Assembly (NCBI RefSeq): GCF_003751605.1
Contig: NZ_RJVJ01000001.1
Coordinates: forward strand, 3,286,001-3,350,000
DNA length: 64,000 bases
Source: Kitasatospora cineracea
Lineage (GTDB): Bacteria; Actinomycetota; Actinomycetes; Streptomycetales; Streptomycetaceae
Direction: 5' to 3'
Shown here piece after piece: positions 43,639 through 51,460 of the stretch. The position numbers and the translations under genes were made by a program. The notes beneath the pieces were generated by a model. It was not told the DNA's origin and made no database searches. It saw only the letters and a list, made by a program, of their open reading frames with translations. Every line of letters begins with the position of its first letter. Positions within the stretch are counted from its first letter, which is position 1.

Positions 43639-44619
43639 CTAGCGGGTGAACCGGACGTTCTGGATCTTGACCTGTTGTTCGCAGCCGGCCATGCCGCGCA
43701 GCCACAGGTCGAGCGTCATGGTGGTGCGGCCGGGAGGGACGGCGACGGAGACCCGTTTGCCGGGGGCTTGCCAGCCGCTCTCGTCGCCCTGGTCGGTGGT
43801 GAGTTGGGCGGTCAGGTCGTGGCAGCTTCCGGTGCCGGGGGCCGGGTCGGCCAGCAGCAGTTGGGCGTCCAGCCGGGTGGCTCCTGCGGGGATGTCCACG
43901 GACGCGCTGACCTTGCCGTTCGGCTTGACCGTGGAGCCGGTCCAGATCACCTGCTGCTCCTGCAGGACGGTCGGGCCGTCGGGCAGCAGCAGCACCGTGC
44001 CCAGGCCGGCCGCCGCCAGCACGGCCACCGCGGCGGCCGCCAGCACGGCCCGGGGCACCGACCGCGTACCGCGCTCCGGCTCCTTGGGCGGCTGCGGGCC
44101 GTGGTGGGACCTCTCCACCGCCTCCCGGGCGTGCTGCGCCAACTCCTGCTCCTGCTGGGCGGCGAGGTCCTCCAGCAGCCGGGTGGGGCTGCCGATCACC
44201 AGCGCGTGGGTGGCCAGTTCGACCAGCCGCCGACCGTCCGCCCGGACCGGGGTCACCGGCGGGAAGCACAGCACGCCCGCGATCACCACCAGGTCGGCCC
44301 GCTCGCGCACGGTCAGCCCGGGGGCGCCCTGGACCCGGGCCAGGAACGCCACCCAGTCGTTGCGCAGCTGCGCGCCGGTGACGCTGACCAGCCAGTCGTG
44401 CAGGTGCCCGATCGCGGCGCCGGGCTGCCCGTGCTCCTCGGCCAGGAAGCGGGCGATCCGGCGGGCGGACACCGACAGTTCGTAGTGCTGGACGTGGACG
44501 GGGTACCGGACGGTCTCGGCCAGGTGCTGCTCCAGGTCCGGCAGGACGGGGGCGAGCTCGTGCCAGCCCGACAGGATGCGCTCCAGCAGCTGCCGGGTCT
44601 CCCAGGTGCAGCGGTCCAT
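43639..44619 (-). CDS. Single-pass membrane protein of the trypsin-like operon
   Basis: A 326-residue protein of unknown function. Residues 1-185 are a helical, mostly soluble domain. One membrane segment lies at about 190-212. The exported C-terminal part (about 225-326) looks like a beta-sandwich (carbohydrate-binding or NPCBM-like pattern) with two Cys residues that could pair. ATG 44619 is two bases past the protease stop, with GAGGAG upstream. It could connect the cytoplasmic protease with the exported solute-binding lipoprotein. I do not recognise a named family with confidence. Confidence 0.75.
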   Translation of the reverse strand: MDRCTWETRQLLERILSGWHELAPVLPDLEQHLAETVRYPVHVQHYELSVSARRIARFLAEEHGQPGAAIGHLHDWLVSVTGAQLRNDWVAFLARVQGAPGLTVRERADLVVIAGVLCFPPVTPVRADGRRLVELATHALVIGSPTRLLEDLAAQQEQELAQHAREAVERSHHGPQPPKEPERGTRSVPRAVLAAAAVAVLAAAGLGTVLLLPDGPTVLQEQQVIWTGSTVKPNGKVSASVDIPAGATRLDAQLLLADPAPGTGSCHDLTAQLTTDQGDESGWQAPGKRVSVAVPPGRTTMTLDLWLRGMAGCEQQVKIQNVRFTR

Positions 44620-44621
44620 CC

Positions 44622-45518
44622 TCACTCCTCCGGGTCGACGGCCAGCAGGGCGGCGAGCTCGTCCAGGGCCCGGTGCGGGCCGCACAGTTCGCGGGCCCCG
44701 GCGAGCAGGGCGCGCAGGGCCCGGTCGGGGCGGCGGTGGTGCAGGCAGGCCGCGGCGACGGCGCGCAGGTGCACGGCGGCGTGCGCGTGGTACGGCACCC
44801 GGATCTCCTCGCCGGGGCCGAGCCGCTCGCCGACCGCCTGGACCAGTTCCAGCCGGGCCGCCGGGTCCTGGAACAGCGCGGGGGCGCCGAGCAGCCGGGC
44901 CACCTGGCCGGCCGTCACCGCCGTCAGGGGCGCGGGGGCGGGGGCCAGTTCCGGGGGCAGCAGCGGGAGCAGCGCGGAGAGCGGGGTGAGCCAGCCGCCG
45001 GCCGGGCCGCCGCCGTCGGCGGTGGCCTTGACCACGCCGACCACCCGGCCCTGCCGGTCGACCGCCATGCTGCCGCTCAACCCGCGCTGTATCCAGCCCT
45101 GTTGGACCCGCAGCCCGAGTCCGGACGGCCCGGCGACGGCCAGCAGCGCCGACTCCGGGCCGACCTCGCCGGTCACCGGGTTGACCGCGAAGCCGTGCAC
45201 CAGGACGGCGGAGTCGCCCGCCGGGTCGGCGCCGCCCAGTGGCACCGCCGGGGCGCCGGCCAGGCCGGGCGCGGTGAGCAGCGCGAGGTCCGGCTCGGGG
45301 TAGGCGGCGGCGCCGGGCCCGGGCTCGGGCGGGAACAGCCGGACGGTGCGCACCGGGTGGGCCGTCCCGCCCTGCCGGGCGGTGAGTTCCGGGCGGCCGT
45401 GCACCACGTGCGCGCAGCTGACCAGCAGGCCCGCGCCGAGGTGGAAGCCGCTGCCGAGGAAGGTCCCGGCCGGGTCGGTGAGCCGGACCGCCGCGGCGGG
45501 CGCGGTGGACGGGCTCAC
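44622..45518 (-). CDS. Cytoplasmic trypsin-like serine protease
   Basis: A 298-residue protein with no signal peptide. A trypsin-fold domain occupies about 1-190: His37 in SCAHVV, Asp77 in PDLALL and Ser148 in GLSGS form the triad. The last 110 residues are helical and Leu/Ala-rich, probably an effector-associated or oligomerisation domain. The GTG start overlaps the Trypco1 stop (GTGA). Such proteases linked to Trypco1 domains are predicted parts of actinobacterial conflict/signalling systems. The target is unknown. Confidence 0.85.
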   Translation of the reverse strand: MSPSTAPAAAVRLTDPAGTFLGSGFHLGAGLLVSCAHVVHGRPELTARQGGTAHPVRTVRLFPPEPGPGAAAYPEPDLALLTAPGLAGAPAVPLGGADPAGDSAVLVHGFAVNPVTGEVGPESALLAVAGPSGLGLRVQQGWIQRGLSGSMAVDRQGRVVGVVKATADGGGPAGGWLTPLSALLPLLPPELAPAPAPLTAVTAGQVARLLGAPALFQDPAARLELVQAVGERLGPGEEIRVPYHAHAAVHLRAVAAACLHHRRPDRALRALLAGARELCGPHRALDELAALLAVDPEE

Positions 45519-45865
45519 TCGGCGGCGCGGTCGTCCGGCCGCTTCCAGCTCAGCCGGACCACCAGGCTGGCCTCGCCGCTGGCCTCGGCCAGGACGCCGA
45601 TCAGCCGGCCGGACTTCATCCCCAGGGTGAGGCCGAACTCCACCTCGAAGCCGTCCGGGTCGCCCGCCTCCCGGGCCGTCTCGCGGGCCCACCGCCCGAC
45701 CGAGCGCACCGTGCGCCGGACTTCGCCGAGGCTGTGCGCGACGGTGGCGGAGACCGCGCCGGCGTCTCCCGCGGCGCGTTCGGAGCCCGGACGGACGGCG
45801 GCGTGCAGGACACTGCCGTCCTCCATGGCGATCTCGACGGTGCCGGGTACGGACGGGTACGTCAT
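45515..45865 (-). CDS. Trypsin-co-occurring domain 1 (Trypco1 / CU044_2847 family) protein
   Basis: A 116-residue protein with a beta-helix-beta plan: TVEIAMEDGSVLHAAV at the start and VEVEFGLTLG-like and ASLVVRLSWKRP strands at the end. This matches the CU044_2847/Trypco1 family, which occurs beside trypsin-like proteases. Its role is unknown; it is usually seen as a substrate, inhibitor or tag for the protease. It leads the operon. GGGGGA precedes the ATG. Confidence 0.8.
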   Translation of the reverse strand: MTYPSVPGTVEIAMEDGSVLHAAVRPGSERAAGDAGAVSATVAHSLGEVRRTVRSVGRWARETAREAGDPDGFEVEFGLTLGMKSGRLIGVLAEASGEASLVVRLSWKRPDDRAAE

Positions 45866-45970
45866 GCATCCCCCAACTCATGACTGTGCGGCAGGACATG
45901 AATACCAGTCAGGTTCGGCGAGATCCATACCTTTCCGGAACCGGCGGGATCATGCGGCGGGCGGTCGGTT

Positions 45971-47908
45971 TCAGCCGCCGACGGCCGCGGCGGTGCGCAG
46001 CAGGTCGGCGACGATCCGCACCCCCTCCCGGGTGAGCACCGACTCGGGGTGGAACTGCAGCCCGGCGAAGCCCGGCCCGCGCAGCGCGTGCACGTCGCCG
46101 GTGCGGGCGTCCCGGGCGAGTTCGACGCCCTCGGCGGCCAGCCGGGCGGCGGCCGCGTCGTCGCAGCGGGCGGTGAAGGTGTTGTAGAAGCCGACGGTGT
46201 GCGGGGTGCCGAACAGGTCGATCCGCTCCTGGGCGCCCTGGTAGGGCACGGCCTTGCGGGCCAGCTCCAGGCCGAGCTGCGCGGACAGCAGCTGGTGGCT
46301 GAGGCAGACCGCGAGCAGCGGCGCGGTGCGGGTCCCGGTGCGGGCGGCGGCCAGCGCGTCGGCGACGATCGGGCGCAGCAGCGCCATCTTCGGGTCGGCC
46401 GGGTCGGCCGGGTCGCCGGGGCCGGGGCCGAGCACCAGCGGGCCGGGGTGGGCGGCGGCCCGCTCGCGCAGGCCGGGGGTGTCGTGGCGGAGCACGGTGA
46501 CGGTGTGGCCGAGCGAGCGCAGCAGGTGGGCGAGCATCGCGGTGAAGGTGTCCTCGCCGTCGACGATCAGGGCGTCGGCGCCGGGCAGCGGTGCGGCGGG
46601 CTGCTGCATCCGCAGCCAGAACGGGGCCAGGCCGGCCCGGCGGGCGTCGAGCGCGGCCTGCACCCGGTGGTCCTCGCCGAGCCGGGGCCGGGCGGCGGTC
46701 TGCCGGGCGGAGCGGGCCGGGCGGGCGCCGATCGCGGAGAGCACGCCGGCGGCCTTGGCGTGCGTCTCGGCGACCTCGGAGTGCGGGTCGGAGTGCCGGA
46801 CCAGGGTGGCGCCGACCCGGACGACCAGCGAGCCGTCGGCGGGGTCGATGTCGGCGGCCCGGATGCAGATCGGCGAGTCCAGCTGCTGGCCGCCGCTGGC
46901 GGAGCGGCCGATCAGGGCGAGCGCGCCGGAGTAGTAGCCGCGGCCGCCGCGCTCGTACCGGTCGATGACCCGGGTGGCGTTCTGCACGGGGCTGCCGGTG
47001 ACGGTGGCCGCGAACATGGTCTCCCGCAGCACCTCGCGGACGTCCAGCGAGGTGCGGCCGCGCAGCTCGTACTCGGTGTGCGCGAGGTGCGACATCTCCT
47101 TCAGCCGGGGGCCGAGCACCTGCCCGCCGAGGTCGCCGACCGCGCACATCATCTTCAGCTCCTCGTCGACCACCATGGTGAGCTCCTCCAACTCCTTGGG
47201 GTCGTGCAGGAATTCGAGCAGCGACCCGGTGGTCGGGCCGGCGGCCGGATAGCGGTAGGTCCCGGAGATCGGGTTCATCACCACGGTGCCGCCGGACTGC
47301 CGGACGTGGACCTCGGGGGAGGCGCCGACCAGCACCCGGTCGCCGGTGTGCACCAGGAAGGTCCAGTACGCGCCGCGCTCGTGCTCCAGCAGGCGGCGGA
47401 ACAGGGTGAGCGCGGTGGCGGTGGAGTACCCGGCCAGTTCGGCCCGGAAGTCGCGCCGGATCACGAAGTTGGCGCCCTCGCCGCGCCCGATCTCGTCGGA
47501 GATCACCCGGCGGACGATCTCCGCGTACTCCTCGTCGTCGATGTCGAACTCCCCGCCGCGCAGCTCCACCGGCGCGTCGGGCAGCGCGGCCAGCACCCCG
47601 GCCAGCGGCAGCGCGTACTGCTCGTCGACGGACAGCGCCCGCAGCGGGGTGCCGTCCTGCCGGGCGGCGAAGCCGCGTTCGCGGATCTGCGCGTACGGGA
47701 CGAGGGCCAGCAGGTCGTGCCGGGGGCCGCCGGCGGGGGCGCCGGCCGGGACGGGCAGGTCGGCCAGCGCCTCGTGGTCGGAGACCTCGCCGATCAGCAG
47801 CTCGACGGTGTCGGGGGCCAGCCGGGGGGCGCGGCGGTGCAGCAGGGCGAAGGCCGGGGCGCCGGGGGCGGTGAGCCGGGCGAGCAGGTCGGCGGTGGTG
47901 GTGGTCAC
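45971..47908 (-). CDS. trpE: Fused anthranilate synthase (chorismate-binding plus glutamine amidotransferase)
   Basis: First step of tryptophan synthesis, chorismate to anthranilate. The 645-residue protein joins an N-terminal TrpE-like domain (about 1-420: NPISGTYR, GSPVQNA, RGYYSGALAL) to a C-terminal glutaminase (about 450-645) with nucleophile Cys in AVCLSHQLL and FHPES. The fused layout also occurs in phenazine PhzE, but the upstream Trp-Trp-Trp attenuator supports a tryptophan role. GTG 47908 has GGAAGG upstream; an in-frame GTG at 47983 lies within the attenuator hairpin region and is rejected. Confidence 0.9.
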   Translation of the reverse strand: MTTTTADLLARLTAPGAPAFALLHRRAPRLAPDTVELLIGEVSDHEALADLPVPAGAPAGGPRHDLLALVPYAQIRERGFAARQDGTPLRALSVDEQYALPLAGVLAALPDAPVELRGGEFDIDDEEYAEIVRRVISDEIGRGEGANFVIRRDFRAELAGYSTATALTLFRRLLEHERGAYWTFLVHTGDRVLVGASPEVHVRQSGGTVVMNPISGTYRYPAAGPTTGSLLEFLHDPKELEELTMVVDEELKMMCAVGDLGGQVLGPRLKEMSHLAHTEYELRGRTSLDVREVLRETMFAATVTGSPVQNATRVIDRYERGGRGYYSGALALIGRSASGGQQLDSPICIRAADIDPADGSLVVRVGATLVRHSDPHSEVAETHAKAAGVLSAIGARPARSARQTAARPRLGEDHRVQAALDARRAGLAPFWLRMQQPAAPLPGADALIVDGEDTFTAMLAHLLRSLGHTVTVLRHDTPGLRERAAAHPGPLVLGPGPGDPADPADPKMALLRPIVADALAAARTGTRTAPLLAVCLSHQLLSAQLGLELARKAVPYQGAQERIDLFGTPHTVGFYNTFTARCDDAAAARLAAEGVELARDARTGDVHALRGPGFAGLQFHPESVLTREGVRIVADLLRTAAAVGG

Positions 47909-47985
47909 GACTGCGGTGTTCCTTCCGGGAGGTTGCTGCGGGGGTTCCGCCGCCTCCGGGAGGCCGTGACGCTGCACACACACGT

Positions 47986-48013
47986 CGACGGCCGCCCCGG
48001 AGGGCGGCCGTCG
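47986..48013 (-). terminator. Attenuator hairpin of the trpE leader
   Basis: Perfect 12-base arms CGACGGCCGCCC/GGGCGGCCGTCG with a four-base loop, just after the leader peptide stop and 78 bases before trpE. No U tract follows on the minus strand. It is the best candidate terminator arm of transcription attenuation. Confidence 0.75.
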
Positions 48014-48020
48014 TTCGTCG

Positions 48021-48092
48021 TCAGGGACGCGCGATCAGTGGGCCGCCCAACGGGCTGGCCCACCACCAGGAGAAGGTGTGCGTCGCGGTCAC
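48021..48092 (-). CDS. trpL: trp leader peptide (three consecutive Trp codons)
   Basis: A 23-codon open frame starting at GTG 48092 and ending at TGA 48021. Codons 9-11 are TGG TGG TGG, giving TFSWWWASP in the middle. This is the classical ribosome-mediated attenuation signal: stalling at Trp codons would prevent the following hairpin. A -10 box TAAGGT lies seven bases before the GTG, so the leader is probably itself leaderless. The gene is too short for standard gene callers. Confidence 0.88.
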   Translation of the reverse strand: MTATHTFSWWWASPLGGPLIARP

Positions 48093-48099
48093 GGAGCCG

Positions 48100-48105
48100 A
48101 CCTTA
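48100..48105 (-). promoter_or_regulatory. -10 box of the trp leader transcript
   Basis: TAAGGT on the minus strand, seven bases before leader GTG 48092. Confidence 0.5.
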
Positions 48106-48199
48106 GCCCACCGGCGGGCGGCGGCGGGAGGGATCGGCCGGATGTCCACGAGCTGTCTCACCCACCGGGCGGCATCCCCAATCCGGTTGTGCCACCCCG

Positions 48200-49543
<1,344 letters not shown>

Positions 49544-49564
49544 GGCCGTAGCGGCAGATGTGAC

Positions 49565-49608
49565 GAAGGCCCCTCCGTTTCCGGGCGATCCGGTGCGGAG
49601 GGGCCTTC
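49565..49608 (+). terminator. Terminator of the DAHP synthase gene
   Basis: Perfect 13-base arms GAAGGCCCCTCCG/CGGAGGGGCCTTC followed by TTCGT. Confidence 0.85.
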
Positions 49609-49628
49609 TTCGTACCCGGAGCGCCAGG

Positions 49629-49647
49629 TAAGGTAAGGCTCAGTACA
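49629..49647 (+). promoter_or_regulatory. Candidate iron box (DmdR/IdeR) upstream of bfd
   Basis: TAAGGTAAGGCTCAGTACA matches 12 of 19 positions of the DtxR/IdeR-type box TTAGGTTAGGCTAACCTAA, 28 bases before the bfd start. Iron-dependent control of bfd would fit its role. Confidence 0.45.
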
Positions 49648-49674
49648 CCGCACCGAACGTGGAAGGGGCCGCAC

Positions 49675-49923
49675 ATGTACGTGTGCATGTGCCATGCGGT
49701 CACCGAGGCCCAGGTCAAGCAGAAGATCGACGAGGGGGCCAGCACCCCGCGCCAGATAGCCCAGGGCTGCAGGGCCGGCACCGACTGCGGTTCCTGCGTG
49801 CGGCGCATCCAGGCGCTGCTCGGCGAGCACGGCGCCCGCCCCTGCCCCACCGCCCGGCTGGCCGAGCGCCTCGGCCTGGCCGATCCGGGGGCCGCCCCGC
49901 AGGGCGCCCCCAGGGCCGCCTGA
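49675..49923 (+). CDS. bfd: Bacterioferritin-associated ferredoxin
   Basis: An 82-residue 2Fe-2S protein with the BFD-fold ligands Cys4, Cys6, Cys38 and Cys41 (CMC and DCGSC). Bfd passes electrons to bacterioferritin to release stored iron. ATG 49675 follows GGAAGG. The bfr gene is convergent and 60 bases away. A disordered Ala/Pro tail follows the cluster domain. Confidence 0.93.
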   Translation: MYVCMCHAVTEAQVKQKIDEGASTPRQIAQGCRAGTDCGSCVRRIQALLGEHGARPCPTARLAERLGLADPGAAPQGAPRAA

Positions 49924-49965
49924 CGCAGGGCTCTGCGCCCGGCGCGGTTGCGCGCCCGGCGCCCG

Positions 49966-49995
49966 GCTCAGCTGCTCTCGGCTCAGCTGCTCTCG
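49966..49995. repeat. 15-base tandem duplication at the 3' end of bfr
   Basis: GCTCAGCTGCTCTCG occurs twice in a row (49966-49980 and 49981-49995). The second copy contains the bfr stop codon and last two Ser codons. Confidence 0.8.
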
Positions 49996-50465
49996 GGCTG
50001 CTCGATCAGCTGCGCGATGTAGAGCGCCTCGCCGAGCTTGTCCAGCAGCTCCAGCTGGGTGTCCAGGTAGTCGATGTGGTGCTCCTCGTCGGCGAGGATC
50101 GACTCGAAGATGTTCGCCGAGGTGACGTCGTTCTTGGCGCGCATCACCACGATCCCGCGGCGCAGCCGGTCGATCGCCTCGACCTCGACCTGCCGGTCGG
50201 CCTCGAACATCTCCTTGACGGTCTGCCCGATCCGGACGTGGAACAGCCGCTGGTAGTTCGGCAGGCCGTCCAGGAAGAGGATCCGGTCGGTCAGCACCTC
50301 GGCGTGCTTCATCTCGTCGAAGGACTCGTGCCGGGTGTACTTGGCGAGCTTGGTCCAGCCGAAGTTCTCCTGCATCTTCGCGTGCAGGAAGTACTGGTTG
50401 ATGGCGGTGAGTTCGGCGGTCAACTGCTCGTTGAGGAACTCGATGACCTCGGGATCGCCCTGCAT
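49983..50465 (-). CDS. bfr: Bacterioferritin
   Basis: A 160-residue 24-mer ferritin subunit. The di-iron ferroxidase ligands Glu18, Glu51, His54, Glu94, Glu127 and His130 and haem ligand Met52 are all in place. It stores iron and protects from oxidative damage. ATG 50465 gives the family-typical MQGDPEVIEFLN start; AGGAAGG precedes it. Upstream there is the GTAAG-6-CTTAC inverted repeat at 50541-50556. bfd is next door and convergent. Confidence 0.95.
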   Translation of the reverse strand: MQGDPEVIEFLNEQLTAELTAINQYFLHAKMQENFGWTKLAKYTRHESFDEMKHAEVLTDRILFLDGLPNYQRLFHVRIGQTVKEMFEADRQVEVEAIDRLRRGIVVMRAKNDVTSANIFESILADEEHHIDYLDTQLELLDKLGEALYIAQLIEQPESS

Positions 50466-50540
50466 GGCCTGCCTTCCTGTGCGCATTCCGGTCGCTGTCC
50501 GGATGCCCCGCATCGTGGCAGTTGAACGGGTGCGCTTCCA

Positions 50541-50556
50541 GTAAGTTCACGCTTAC
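50541..50556. promoter_or_regulatory. Inverted repeat upstream of bfr
   Basis: GTAAG-TTCACG-CTTAC, about 75 bases before the bfr start. It lies in the divergent gap to the molybdopterin oxidoreductase and may be a regulator site, although it does not match the iron box. Confidence 0.35.
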
Positions 50557-50763
50557 AGGCGCGCTCGCGGGCGGTATTTCCACCCGCCCCGCACCGCGCT
50601 GACCTGCGGTGACGTCGGAGCGATTAGGCCGTTCGGCGGTATCTGGCCCGAACGCGCGCGCGGATTCGCGGTGCGGCTCCCCCCTCCGGCGGTCGGATTT
50701 CCGCCGGGGGCGCGCGGCGGGGGCGCGCGCGATTCGCCGTCCGCCGTCTGTCACCATGGAGGC

Positions 50764-51393
50764 ATGGGTCAGCACCGATCGGAACCGCAGCCGCCGACTG
50801 ACCCGAGGCTCCCCCCGGGGCAGCGCCCGCAGCGCGGCTGGCCGGTCCTGCACTACGGGCCGGTGCCCCGGTTCAAGCCGGAGAGCTGGGACTTCCAGGT
50901 GTTCGGGGCCACCGCCGACGCGGAGAAGGCCAGTTGGGACTTCACCGCCTTCCACGCGCTGCCCAAGACCACCGTCCGCGGCGACTTCCACTGCGTCACC
51001 AAGTTCTCGATGCTCGGCAACGAGTGGACCGGCGTCGCCGCGAGGACCGTGCTCGACCTCGTCCCGCCCGACCCGACCGTCACCCACGTGATGGTCTGGG
51101 CCGAGTACGGCTACAGCGCCAACCTGCGGCTCGCCGACTTCGCCGACCCGGCCACCGTCTTCGCCACCCACCACGACGGCCGCCCGCTCACCCTCGAACA
51201 CGGCTTCCCGGTCCGCCTGGTGGTGCCCCACCTGTACGCCTGGAAGGGCCCCAAGTGGGTGCGCGCCGTCGAGTACATGCGGGCCGACCGGCGCGGCTTC
51301 TGGGAGGAGCGCGGCTATCACAACCTGGCCGACCCGTGGCGCGAGCAGCGCTACTCCTACCAGGAGCAGCCCGGGGACGGCCCGCTGCGCTGA
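50764..51393 (+). CDS. Sulfite-oxidase-like molybdopterin oxidoreductase
   Basis: A 209-residue protein of the oxidoreductase molybdopterin-binding domain family (YedY/MsrP-like). The expected Mo-ligand Cys is in GDFHCVTKFS, and the fold motifs SWDFTAFHALP, VMVWAEYGYSANL and WKGPKWVRAVEY are all present. It has no Tat signal, so it is cytoplasmic, unlike MsrP. ATG 50764 is chosen where homology begins and after a GGAG-type site. Substrate unknown. A Pro-rich N-terminus precedes the domain. Confidence 0.87.
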   Translation: MGQHRSEPQPPTDPRLPPGQRPQRGWPVLHYGPVPRFKPESWDFQVFGATADAEKASWDFTAFHALPKTTVRGDFHCVTKFSMLGNEWTGVAARTVLDLVPPDPTVTHVMVWAEYGYSANLRLADFADPATVFATHHDGRPLTLEHGFPVRLVVPHLYAWKGPKWVRAVEYMRADRRGFWEERGYHNLADPWREQRYSYQEQPGDGPLR

Positions 51394-51400
51394 GAGCGGC

Positions 51401-51460
51401 GCCCCGGAGCGGCTGCGCCCCGGAGCGGCTGCGCCCGGGACGGCTGCGCCCGGGACGGCT
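51401..51460. repeat. Short GC-rich tandem repeat between convergent genes
   Basis: Four units of 16, 16, 15 and 13 bases (GCCCCGGAGCGGCTGC, then GCCCGGGACGGCTGC). The last includes the kinase stop codon. It occupies the whole gap between the oxidoreductase and the kinase. Confidence 0.75.

Noticed and set aside
45971..47908. PhzE (phenazine) assignment of the fused anthranilate synthase
   Set aside because: The domain order is compatible, but there are no phz genes nearby and the tryptophan attenuator argues for an anthranilate role.
45909..47981. 690-codon frame overlapping anthranilate synthase in a different minus frame
   Set aside because: Arg/Pro/Ala-rich shadow; the true frame has intact chorismate and amidotransferase motifs.
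47909..47983. Upstream GTG start for anthranilate synthase
   Set aside because: It would start right at the base of the attenuator hairpin and add 25 residues without family support; the downstream GTG has a ribosome site.
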